A stretch of 27,783 nt of DNA from a virus. Shown piece by piece: positions 1-6,264 of this stretch (positions are counted from its first letter, which is position 1; every line of letters begins with the position of its first letter). The stretch covers positions 1 to 27,783 of the IMG/VR virus record IMGVR_UViG_3300022752_000310, one strand, 5' to 3'. The notes below the pieces were generated by a model. The model saw only the letters and a program-made list of their open reading frames with translations, made no database searches and was not told the DNA's origin. A program made the position numbers and the translations under genes.

Positions 1-1
1 A

Positions 2-121
2 AAAGTTAATTGCATTTTTGAAGATGGCGAAATTGTTTTGTGGTTTACAGAAGCAGAGTGCGCATTGTGTGGCGCTGAGTTGACAGCACCTACTCCACTT
101 GATACTGTCGGCACGCCTTGA
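2..121 (+). CDS. C-terminal end of a convergent plus-strand gene (partial)
   Basis: The frame starting at base 2 is open to a TGA at 119-121 and gives 39 residues containing FEDGEIVLWFTEAECALCGAEL. The composition looks like real protein, with a CxxCG pair that could bind zinc or form a disulfide. The 5' end lies outside the window. It is the only plausible plus-strand gene here; it runs toward the minus-strand late operon and ends about 50 bases before a bidirectional terminator, which fits a convergent gene pair. Function is unknown. The open frame is short, so this call rests on composition and context. Confidence 0.5.
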   Translation, partial: KVNCIFEDGEIVLWFTEAECALCGAELTAPTPLDTVGTP

Positions 122-171
122 AGTAATAGGGGAAGTTATTTCAGGGTACTTTCTACTAACGGACAACTAAA

Positions 172-222
172 TAAAAAAAGACCCCCGCTATCAAGATTTC
201 TCTTGACGGCGGGGGTCTTTTT
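172..222. terminator. Bidirectional intrinsic terminator at the end of the late operon
   Basis: An A-tract and GACCCCCGC at 173-188 pair with GCGGGGGTC and a T-tract at 209-222. A second inner stem, TCAAGA (191-196) with TCTTGA (201-206), closes a TTTC loop. The A-tract on one side and T-tract on the other make it a terminator on both strands, serving the plus-strand gene on the left and the minus-strand lysis genes on the right. Confidence 0.9.
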
Positions 223-230
223 GTTTAAAC
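223..230. repeat. GTTTAAAC palindrome, copy 1 (intergenic)
   Basis: Exact 8-bp palindrome abutting the T-tract of the terminator, before the stop codon of the last lysis gene. One of nine exact copies in the window. The flank is AGT rather than the GC of the seven genic copies. Confidence 0.8.
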
Positions 231-239
231 AGTATTAAG

Positions 240-422
240 TTATTTTGCTCTGCCGAATTCGCTCGCGGAAGGGTCCAACCACTTCAACACTGGACCGAGG
301 AAGCCTGCAAGGGCAGCCATGCCTAGTGTTTTCAAATCGGTTTCGCCAGCGAGGTAGAGCGCGATTGCAGCAGATGCTGCAGCACGGAACCATGTGAGCG
401 ATACTTGCTTTAGTGTTTCCAT
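240..422 (-). CDS. Small holin-like membrane protein
   Basis: Sixty residues with a hydrophobic central stretch (about residues 12-24, WFRAAASAAIALYLAG) and a second weakly hydrophobic helix (about 31-48) ending in LDPSASEFGRAK. The size, the one or two membrane segments, the charged tail and the position next to an endolysin fit a phage holin, which would open the inner membrane for the lysin. The ending LDP..xxFGR resembles holin-like proteins of actinobacteriophages as I recall them. Its ATG shares one base with the endolysin stop (TAATG), so translation is probably coupled. It is the last gene before the terminator. Which of the two small membrane proteins in this cassette is the holin cannot be decided from sequence. 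Confidence 0.7.
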   Translation of the reverse strand: METLKQVSLTWFRAAASAAIALYLAGETDLKTLGMAALAGFLGPVLKWLDPSASEFGRAK

Positions 423-952
423 TATTTGCCTTTCTTGTTAGCCAAACCATGAACCTTGCAGCAGGTGCATACTTCAGATACAACCTTTGCAGGCTTTTTC
501 TTAGGTGATGAACCGATGGCTTCTGCCACTATCTGCTTGGCTAGGCTTGGTTGATTTTTCCACCAGAACCAAGGGCTTGTATCGTTGGCAAACTCTGGCT
601 TGATGGAACAGTGCAGGTGTTTGTTATGCGGATTACTACCCGTATACTTTCGGTCACCCTGCTTGGCGTATTTCCGTGACCAAATCTTTCCGTTGAAGAT
701 GAGATAGTCCACTCGGTTATCTTCTTTGAGTTTCTGAAATATCTCGTGACAGTCAATTCCGTTTGCGGGGTCATGGGTTAAGTCTACCGCAAGACCTGTG
801 TTGTGGTCTGAGTTAGGACTTAGTTTTAAATGTGCAGTGGAAGGGAGTAACCCGTCTGAGGCTTTCTTGCGTAGGGGTGCAAGGGCAGTCGCCTGGCGTA
901 GCATGGACATGGCAGCAGGGCTGGCAGACTTGGCAACCTTGGGTTTGTTCAT
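422..952 (-). CDS. Endolysin, M15-type peptidase
   Basis: The 176-residue protein carries the zinc-peptidase signature of the M15/VanY-like fold: SDHNTGLAVDLTHDP (H50, D57 as likely metal ligands) and NPHNKHLHCSI (H114 as third ligand), with the conserved run YLIFNGKIWSR between them. Members cleave peptide stems in peptidoglycan, so this is the likely lysin. The N-terminal 40 residues (KASDGLLPSTAH) match the usual start of phage lysins of this type. The C-terminal tail is Lys-rich and ends with a CTCC cluster, which is unusual and has no recognised domain. The start has a good ribosome site (GAGGAAGTGACCG-ATG). It lies between two small membrane protein genes. Confidence 0.85.
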   Translation of the reverse strand: MNKPKVAKSASPAAMSMLRQATALAPLRKKASDGLLPSTAHLKLSPNSDHNTGLAVDLTHDPANGIDCHEIFQKLKEDNRVDYLIFNGKIWSRKYAKQGDRKYTGSNPHNKHLHCSIKPEFANDTSPWFWWKNQPSLAKQIVAEAIGSSPKKKPAKVVSEVCTCCKVHGLANKKGK

Positions 953-955
953 CGG

Positions 956-1159
956 TCACTTCCTCAAAACTTCTTTGACTAGTTCGGTTAATAGGTCAAC
1001 TTTGTGTTCAAGGCTATTAACCTTGTCTTTAAGACTTGACCCGCCATTGGGTTTGAGTTCCGACAAGTAGTGTTTAGTTAGATGCTTAACACCCATGGCT
1101 AGAGCGCCAATGAGGGTGGTTACGGACACGGCTATAGTAGCCCAATCAGCAGGAGTCAT
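956..1159 (-). CDS. Small membrane protein with coiled coil, lysis-associated
   Basis: Sixty-seven residues: an N-terminal membrane helix (about residues 6-24, WATIAVSVTTLIGALAMG), a linker containing YLSELKPNGGSSLKDKV, and a C-terminal coiled coil (VNSLEHKVDLLTELVKEVL). This arrangement and the ELKPNGGSSLKD segment recur in small proteins next to lysins in actinobacteriophages. It may be a second holin, an antiholin or a lysis regulator. The start is preceded by AAGGATAG. Only three bases separate it from the endolysin start, so the two are probably co-translated. Confidence 0.7.
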   Translation of the reverse strand: MTPADWATIAVSVTTLIGALAMGVKHLTKHYLSELKPNGGSSLKDKVNSLEHKVDLLTELVKEVLRK

Positions 1160-1177
1160 GTTTCTATCCTTAAGTGT

Positions 1178-3148
1178 TTATACGACAGTGCGTGCGGTTA
1201 TCATTAAAATTCCACCGTAGCCTGAGAAGTTTCCAGATGGTGGGGTTGTGCGGGTGAAAGACACCTGCTCAATCACTGCTTCAATAGGTTCTCCATCAGC
1301 AGTGAAATCCTGAATGATTACAGTTTCGCCTTGCGCTTCCATCTGCTCCAGTGCTTGGAGTCTGCCGAGTGCATAGCCTTGGAAGCCCATAATGTTCTTA
1401 TTGCGGTCACGCTCGGAGTCAAAACAAAAGACAGGAATTTGAATAACACGAGCGCGGGTAGGAGTAGGCAGAGCCTTAACAGAGTAACCGTAAATAACAG
1501 CACCAGTCGTGGCAGTTGTATCATTACGATTGAGGCGGAATTTAAACTGCGCTTCAACTCCAACATCTTCAAAAACCGATGACAAGTCGTAGTCATAATC
1601 AGTAGTACTCCCTTGTGCCACGGTACGGAAGGCTGCATCTACTCCGTTTTCTACACGGAAAATATCAATGTCGCCTTGTAGCGTACCTTCGGTGCGTAGT
1701 TTTAAACGCTTCCATGCTTTGTTCTCAAGGGTTTCGTAACGGATAATACCTGTGGTTAGTTCACCTGATTCAACAAGTTCAGTGGCATGCTCAATAAATA
1801 GACCATCGCCGTTTACACAGAAAGCAATTCTGCCATCACCTAAGTTACAGACACCTTCTACCTTGCCAGTAGTGGATTCTGCATAGACATCAGTAGCATA
1901 GGCATAAGCGCCATTTGATAAGGGTGATGATAAGTCAACACGGTATACGCCAGAGTAGCCACCAACGCCAGAGTCAACACCAGCAATAATGAACTTGCTG
2001 TATGCGCTCATCTTGAATACACCTAGGTTGTTTTCAAATATAAGTGGTCCGTAAGAAAGGTCGCCAACTTCATTGGCTATTGCGATACGCAAACCTCTGC
2101 TAGTTCCTATGGCAACATAAGTTCCAAGGTAGCCAAGCAAACCAGTTACTTCTTCTCCACTTGGCAGCGTTACTACGCTAGTCATAGTGTTTAAAGTTCC
2201 ATCATTTGCAACAGTAATCTTGTAGATATTGCCTTGCTCGCCAGAAAATCCACCAACATAGATTGCAGCACCTGCTTCTGTTATAGCCCTAAAGGTGTAG
2301 CCAGTTGGCATGGTGCTGCTGCCATTAACTGGGGTAAGAGTGCTGAGGTTGATTGATGCGCCAGAGTTTCTATTGATTTCATAGACAAATGTGTTTTTGT
2401 TTGTATCATGAAACCCAAGCATGAAACGGTTTTTAACATAGGCAATGGTTGCTGTTTGTGCATTTGCCGTATTGATTGCATAGTCTTGATGTAGCGATGG
2501 AGAAGTAGCATCAAATGAATACCGCCATACTTTTGTTGGGGTAACCATCATTAGGTCATTACCACCCATACCAACGGCTATGATGTTTTCAGTAATGGCA
2601 GTATTGTCAATGATGGTTGTTTCTGAATAATCACTAACTCTGATTCTTAGGACACGGATTGCTTCAGCAGATGAATACTTAACCAATATCAGATACTCAA
2701 TGCCACCAATGATGGTATTAAACACACGGCTATCGCCAGTTACTGCCTCCTGTAGGAATGTTCTGCGAAGCAGAGAGATTCTGCCTGGAGTCCAAGGGTT
2801 GATGCCAACAGATGAACTAAAGCGGAAGCGTGCTTCCTCTAAGGTTCCAGTGATTGGCTCTTGGTATGTGCTGCCTGTTCCTAAGTGGAATGATGATTGG
2901 CTACGAATCCAGTAGCCTGAACCTGAGAGTGACTGCTCACCTGGGTCGCGTAGTTGGTCTACACGCTGAGTACGAAACTCTGCAGTCTGACGGCGATACG
3001 GAGTGTTATCTGTAATCGCTGCAATGAAAGGCATGCCACCAATAGCAAAGTCATACTTGTATGTGGTTGGGTCGTAGTAACTGGAGATGCGACCCGATAG
3101 GTCAATGATTACGCGTTCAGATATATCGGGTGGTCTGCTGTCTACCAT
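1178..3148 (-). CDS. Large minor tail protein, probable beta-propeller
   Basis: The 656-residue protein has an N-terminal block (about residues 30-100: YDFAIGGMPFIAAI, PYRRQTAEFRTQR, GEQSLSGSGYWIRSQSSFH) that I recognise from minor tail proteins of actinobacteriophages. The middle (about 110-480) is a series of beta-rich segments with recurrent hydrophobic strands and G/D turns, as in a propeller (for example FIIAGVDSGVGGYSGVYRVDL). The C-terminal part (about 490-656) is also beta-rich. It probably sits at the tail tip and contacts the fibre proteins or the host surface. It follows the tail-tip module and precedes lysis. The start follows AAAGGAGC, six bases away. A nozzle or stopper role in a short tail is possible. 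Confidence 0.65.
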   Translation of the reverse strand: MVDSRPPDISERVIIDLSGRISSYYDPTTYKYDFAIGGMPFIAAITDNTPYRRQTAEFRTQRVDQLRDPGEQSLSGSGYWIRSQSSFHLGTGSTYQEPITGTLEEARFRFSSSVGINPWTPGRISLLRRTFLQEAVTGDSRVFNTIIGGIEYLILVKYSSAEAIRVLRIRVSDYSETTIIDNTAITENIIAVGMGGNDLMMVTPTKVWRYSFDATSPSLHQDYAINTANAQTATIAYVKNRFMLGFHDTNKNTFVYEINRNSGASINLSTLTPVNGSSTMPTGYTFRAITEAGAAIYVGGFSGEQGNIYKITVANDGTLNTMTSVVTLPSGEEVTGLLGYLGTYVAIGTSRGLRIAIANEVGDLSYGPLIFENNLGVFKMSAYSKFIIAGVDSGVGGYSGVYRVDLSSPLSNGAYAYATDVYAESTTGKVEGVCNLGDGRIAFCVNGDGLFIEHATELVESGELTTGIIRYETLENKAWKRLKLRTEGTLQGDIDIFRVENGVDAAFRTVAQGSTTDYDYDLSSVFEDVGVEAQFKFRLNRNDTTATTGAVIYGYSVKALPTPTRARVIQIPVFCFDSERDRNKNIMGFQGYALGRLQALEQMEAQGETVIIQDFTADGEPIEAVIEQVSFTRTTPPSGNFSGYGGILMITARTVV

Positions 3149-3157
3149 GCTGCTCCT

Positions 3158-3280
3158 TTAAATTGATGTCCAATCACGAATGGTTCCGCCACACTTGGGG
3201 CAGATATAGGCTTTATTCTTGCCTTCTTGAATCCATTGTTTATGGGCTGCGTTGTGGGCAGCCCAGTCAATGTCATTCAT
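3158..3280 (-). CDS. 40-residue protein with a single zinc-knuckle-like CxxC
   Basis: This is an unusually short gene of 40 residues starting MNDIDWAAHNAAHKQWIQEG and carrying YICPKCGGTIRDW. The CPKCG pair is half of a zinc ribbon, so zinc binding would need a dimer, the histidines in the N-terminal part, or a partner. The ATG shares one base with the stop of the upstream gene (TAATG), and its stop lies nine bases before the next start, with the ribosome site of that gene in between. Tight packing on both sides supports a real gene. Function is unknown; it may help tail-tip assembly. Confidence 0.7.
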   Translation of the reverse strand: MNDIDWAAHNAAHKQWIQEGKNKAYICPKCGGTIRDWTSI

Positions 3281-3504
3281 TACTTACCTAGTGCTGCGAT
3301 TTCTTCTGCGGTTAGACCGAGTGCTGCTAGTTTAGCCTCAGCAGATGCCTTGGCTTGTGCCTTGGCTTCTTCTGCTGCGATGCGTTCTGCTTCTGCTACA
3401 GCAAAGGCTGCTGCTTCTACTTCACGCTGTGCAATTTCTTCAGCGGTAAGTTCTACCTCTGTGGTAATCCCAGTGCTACAGTCTACGATTAGTTTGGTTG
3501 GCAT
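3280..3504 (-). CDS. Small helical protein, possible tail-fibre assembly factor
   Basis: Seventy-four residues: a short beta-like start (MPTKLIVDCSTGITTEVEL), a long Ala/Glu-rich helix or coiled coil (about 20-60) and an end LAALGLTAEEIAALGK. The start (VDCSTG..TEVELTAEE) resembles small conserved phage proteins that follow tail-fibre genes. The C-terminal LxxLGLTxEE pattern recurs in the 85-residue protein at 5458-5715, so the two are probably related and may act as chaperones or trimerisation aids for neighbouring fibre proteins. AAAGGAAAAC precedes the ATG. Confidence 0.65.
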   Translation of the reverse strand: MPTKLIVDCSTGITTEVELTAEEIAQREVEAAAFAVAEAERIAAEEAKAQAKASAEAKLAALGLTAEEIAALGK

Positions 3505-3516
3505 TGTTTTCCTTTC

Positions 3517-4041
3517 TTATGAGTTCTTGATTCCGTATAGAGTGAAGGTTGAATTTGCAAGGAAACTACCTGTATTAGCACCTGATGAAATATCTTTCAA
3601 TACTATTGATGTGATAGCAGCGGTATTGCTCCATAAATTAGTACCTAAACCTTCGTATGCGCTTGAAGTTTGATTTTCTACAACCACATCTAATTTCCAA
3701 GGTTTGTAATTGCTAGATGTATAATTTCCAATATAAAGAGTACAACTATTAGGAACATTTTGAGTTGCTCCAGTACCAGGTATAAACCCAGCCCATTTAG
3801 GTGTTCCAGTATCACTTGCGGCACCACCGCTAGGGTCGGCATAAATGCGCCTACCTGAATATCCAGTTGTAACACCATTAAATTCTATATTGTAATTTCC
3901 TGCTAAACTAGTACTAACATTAGACATAGCAGATTGATGTAAAATTAGGTCTGTATAAGTTTGAGGAATAGAACTAAAAGTTACGCTAGACTGCGAAGTA
4001 GTTAGTGTTGTCTTGGCTATTAATATATAGGTGGATGCCAT
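3517..4041 (-). CDS. Tail-tip/receptor-binding-like protein, paralogue 3
   Basis: This 174-residue protein belongs to a family of small beta-rich phage proteins with an N-terminal IAKTTLTTS..VTFSSIPQTYTDLIL block and a C-terminal AAITSIVLKD...FTLYGIKNS block. Two immediate neighbours share both ends (SSIPSTYTDLIV...FTIYGIKAA and TSIPATYQHLQI...FALYGIKAV), while their middles differ. Conserved ends with a variable centre fit exchangeable tail-tip or receptor-binding subunits. The ATG overlaps the upstream stop (TAATG). The gene is clearly more AT-rich than the capsid genes. Host binding is inferred from position and pattern only. Confidence 0.65.
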   Translation of the reverse strand: MASTYILIAKTTLTTSQSSVTFSSIPQTYTDLILHQSAMSNVSTSLAGNYNIEFNGVTTGYSGRRIYADPSGGAASDTGTPKWAGFIPGTGATQNVPNSCTLYIGNYTSSNYKPWKLDVVVENQTSSAYEGLGTNLWSNTAAITSIVLKDISSGANTGSFLANSTFTLYGIKNS

Positions 4042-4523
4042 TATGCCGCCTTTATTCCATAGATAGTAAAAATTGAACCTACGCCTATAGTTCCACTTGA
4101 TACATTAAAGGTAATTGAATTAATTGCTGCTGTGCTTCTCCAATTTCCTGAATAAGCAATAACATATTCAGGCGCTAAGCCACCATTAGAAAAGACTGTT
4201 TTAAAAGTAGTTGTATTAGAATAATTTAAAATATGTGCTTTATAGAGAGAAATAGTTGAGGAAAGATTAGAAAAATTAATTCTAGTCGTATTTAAATTTT
4301 GACCTGTTGCAACCCCCCCGCTACCATTATCATAAAAATACATAAAACTATAATTACTTCCAGTATCTCCATTAAAATACATACCCATACCTTCACTTGT
4401 AGAGTCTGTTGCATAAGCAACTACAATTAAATCAGTATAAGTAGATGGAATAGATGACATCGTAACAGAAGCACTGGCAGTTGAAACTGTTGTCGTGGCT
4501 ATTGGTTCGTATGTTGCTGGCAT
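4041..4523 (-). CDS. Tail-tip/receptor-binding-like protein, paralogue 2
   Basis: I place the start at 4523 (MPATYEPIATTTVS), giving 160 residues. The frame is open to 4574, but that would overlap the upstream gene by 49 bases, whereas 4523 lies two bases after the upstream stop and is preceded by AAAGGCGG. It carries the same family blocks as its neighbours: VTMSSIPSTYTDLIVV near the N terminus and FTIYGIKAA at the end, with a variable middle containing NGDTGSNYSFMYFYDNGSGG. The coding sequence is very AT-rich; the stretch 4201-4260 has only 13 G or C. Likely a tail-tip component; the exact role is unknown. Confidence 0.65.
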   Translation of the reverse strand: MPATYEPIATTTVSTASASVTMSSIPSTYTDLIVVAYATDSTSEGMGMYFNGDTGSNYSFMYFYDNGSGGVATGQNLNTTRINFSNLSSTISLYKAHILNYSNTTTFKTVFSNGGLAPEYVIAYSGNWRSTAAINSITFNVSSGTIGVGSIFTIYGIKAA

Positions 4524-4525
4524 TT

Positions 4526-5125
4526 TTATACCGCCTTTATTCCATAAAGAGCAAAATGTGAATATTGTTGCCAATTTCCATTATTGCCAAATAACTTGAT
4601 AGATGTTATTGCGTTAAGGCTGTACCATAATCCACTACCATAACGCATTTCTCCACTGCTATTATTAGTAGCGCAAGTGAAATATCTAAAATTTTTATAT
4701 TTGCTAGTGCTTGTATAATCTAAAATATCTATAATCATACTACCAAATGTGTTAGAAGTTGTTGAGCCTACTGGACCAGTGTACATAATACTTTGTGAAG
4801 TTGCTTGTCCAACGCTTGCTGAACTACCATTTGCTGAAAGTAAATGAACCGCGTAATTACTTCCTGTATCATTATTAACTTGTAAATAAGAGAATCCTGG
4901 AAATGTAGCATTTGTTTCTCTAGTTATTGCTCTTATTTGTAAATGTTGATAAGTAGCAGGTATAGAAGTAAATTCCACATTGGCAGCACCACCACTACTA
5001 ACAGATACAGTAGCGATGGATTGAAAGTCGCCAGGAAGTTCATAAGCAGTATTACCCGCAAGCATACTTCCGTATGAAGTTCTACTCCTAAAAGAAGAAG
5101 TAGATAGTTTATATACGGGAGCCAC
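4526..5125 (-). CDS. Tail-tip/receptor-binding-like protein, paralogue 1
   Basis: The 199-residue protein has a GTG start sharing one base with the upstream TAG (TAGTG), with GGAG nine bases before it. Compared with its two downstream paralogues it has about 30 extra N-terminal residues (APVYKLSTSSFRSRTS...), then the family block FTSIPATYQHLQIRAI, a variable middle with NDTGSNYAVHLL and LDYTSTSKYKNFRYF, and the ending FALYGIKAV. The longer N terminus may be the anchor to the tail, making this the first subunit of the set. An internal ATG at residue 21 is an alternative start. Confidence 0.6.
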   Translation of the reverse strand: MAPVYKLSTSSFRSRTSYGSMLAGNTAYELPGDFQSIATVSVSSGGAANVEFTSIPATYQHLQIRAITRETNATFPGFSYLQVNNDTGSNYAVHLLSANGSSASVGQATSQSIMYTGPVGSTTSNTFGSMIIDILDYTSTSKYKNFRYFTCATNNSSGEMRYGSGLWYSLNAITSIKLFGNNGNWQQYSHFALYGIKAV

Positions 5126-5439
5126 TATGCAATCTCCACTCCGCTGATGTGGAAGTTTACACCAGTAGTAGAGGCAGAGCCAGTGATGGTTGCTGCTGGA
5201 TTAGATGCTGGAATTACCTGCTTCAAGTCAATTACTGTAGTGTCATAGGCACCAACAGATACTGATGATGCTGAGGTTGTACCAGCAAAAGCAAGAGTAA
5301 AGTTTGCTGTGCTGCCAGTGGTGTTAGTTACCAATACATTTGTGACAACCGTAATGGTTGAGGTATTTGGTTGGGTGTATAGGGTTGTGCTTGTAGTGGC
5401 TGCTGCTGTGCGAGCCAGTACCTTAGATGTTGTAGCCAT
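5125..5439 (-). CDS. Small beta-rich virion-associated protein
   Basis: This 104-residue protein is rich in Thr, Val, Ala and Ser with alternating strand-like segments (TITVVTNVLVTNTTGSTANF, SVSVGAYDTTVIDLKQVI, NFHISGVEIA). It looks like a single beta-sandwich domain of the kind used as a fibre or tail decoration protein. No catalytic motif is visible. Its stop shares a base with the next gene's GTG. The nearest purine-rich ribosome site (AAAGG) is about 13 bases from the ATG, longer than usual, so its translation may be weaker than that of its neighbours. Confidence 0.55.
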   Translation of the reverse strand: MATTSKVLARTAAATTSTTLYTQPNTSTITVVTNVLVTNTTGSTANFTLAFAGTTSASSVSVGAYDTTVIDLKQVIPASNPAATITGSASTTGVNFHISGVEIA

Positions 5440-5457
5440 TAGTTACTACATACCTTT

Positions 5458-5715
5458 CTATGATAGGAGGAGTTTTGCTTCTTCTTCGGTAATGCCAAGT
5501 TTATCTAGCAAGGCTTGGCGTTGGGCTTGAACTTCTACTTCAGTTTGCAATTCTGCTGTTTTAATTGCTTGATGAGCGGCTTCAATTTCTAACCAAGTTG
5601 GTGCAGAACCTTCTAAAACGTGCCAATTAATTGTTGAATAATCTGTTCCTTCAAATGAAAATTCAGCATTTGGCTTGAGATATTGAATTGCTTTACTAAT
5701 ATCTAATTCATTCAT
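5458..5715 (-). CDS. Helical protein, possible fibre-assembly chaperone
   Basis: I choose the ATG at 5715 (MNELDISKAIQYLKPNAEFS), which shares one base with the upstream stop (TAATG); the longer open frame to 5769 would overlap the upstream gene. The 85-residue product has a small N-terminal domain ending in WHVLEGSAPTWLEIEAA and a C-terminal helix ending LLDKLGITEEEAKLLLS. Similar short proteins follow fibre genes in many phages. The C-terminal LxKLGxTxEE motif recurs in the 74-residue protein at 3280-3504. A role in folding or attaching the fibre proteins encoded around it is inferred. Confidence 0.65.
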   Translation of the reverse strand: MNELDISKAIQYLKPNAEFSFEGTDYSTINWHVLEGSAPTWLEIEAAHQAIKTAELQTEVEVQAQRQALLDKLGITEEEAKLLLS

Positions 5716-6263
5716 TATGCACTTATCTCCATTGCAATTATTGTACTTGTTGTTGAACTTTCTTGACAAATTAAAGTACCTACGTTGGCGGTATTTTTTA
5801 CCCTTCCTTGTGTTTTATAAGTAATTGCTGAAGTTGTAGATGGAGAATCTAAATAAACAAGACCGCACTGTGTTGCGTGCTCTACTAATTCTTCAGTTAC
5901 GCTTGTTAAAAAACGATGAAATTGATTACCGCGAACACCAAAATTATCTAAAATTGAAGTTGAATCTCGCATTAATCTAATTGAAGAACCTGCTTCATCT
6001 GCTTCACGATACCAATATACCATTTGACTTACTAGTAATAAAATTTTACTTGAAGATGATGATGGTGTAATACTAACAGTTAGACCAGTATCGGTGTATG
6101 TCTGTGAAGCAATGGTAGTTGCAGTTGAGTAAGTTCCTTGAACAACCTGCAATATCTTTCCATTAGTACCATTAGTACCATTAGTACCAGCGGGACCTTG
6201 TGACCCCACCCCAGCAACTGTTACCCACGACGAAGTGGCGCTGTCATATCTTTTAACTGCCAT
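5715..6263 (-). CDS. Tail-fibre tip protein with short collagen-like stretch
   Basis: The 182-residue protein starts with a short beta motif (MAVKRYDSATSSWVTVAGVG), then a collagen-like Gly-X-Y run (GPAGTNGTNGTNG, about residues 23-35), then a beta-rich domain starting about residue 48 (YSTATTIASQTYTDTGLTV, SKILLLVSQMVYW) and ending IIAMEISA. The layout anchor, collagen trimer, C-terminal beta domain fits a trimeric fibre or receptor-binding tip. The GTN units are encoded by three perfect 9-bp tandem repeats (6162-6188). GGGAGC precedes the start, which lies one base after the main fibre stop. Confidence 0.7.
   Translation of the reverse strand: MAVKRYDSATSSWVTVAGVGSQGPAGTNGTNGTNGKILQVVQGTYSTATTIASQTYTDTGLTVSITPSSSSSKILLLVSQMVYWYREADEAGSSIRLMRDSTSILDNFGVRGNQFHRFLTSVTEELVEHATQCGLVYLDSPSTTSAITYKTQGRVKNTANVGTLICQESSTTSTIIAMEISA
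6162..6188. repeat. Three perfect 9-bp tandem repeats (ATTAGTACC)
   Basis: Three identical units in frame encode Gly-Thr-Asn three times in the collagen-like stretch of the fibre-tip gene. Gain or loss of a unit by slippage would keep the frame and change the collagen length. Confidence 0.9.
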
Positions 6264-6264
6264 A

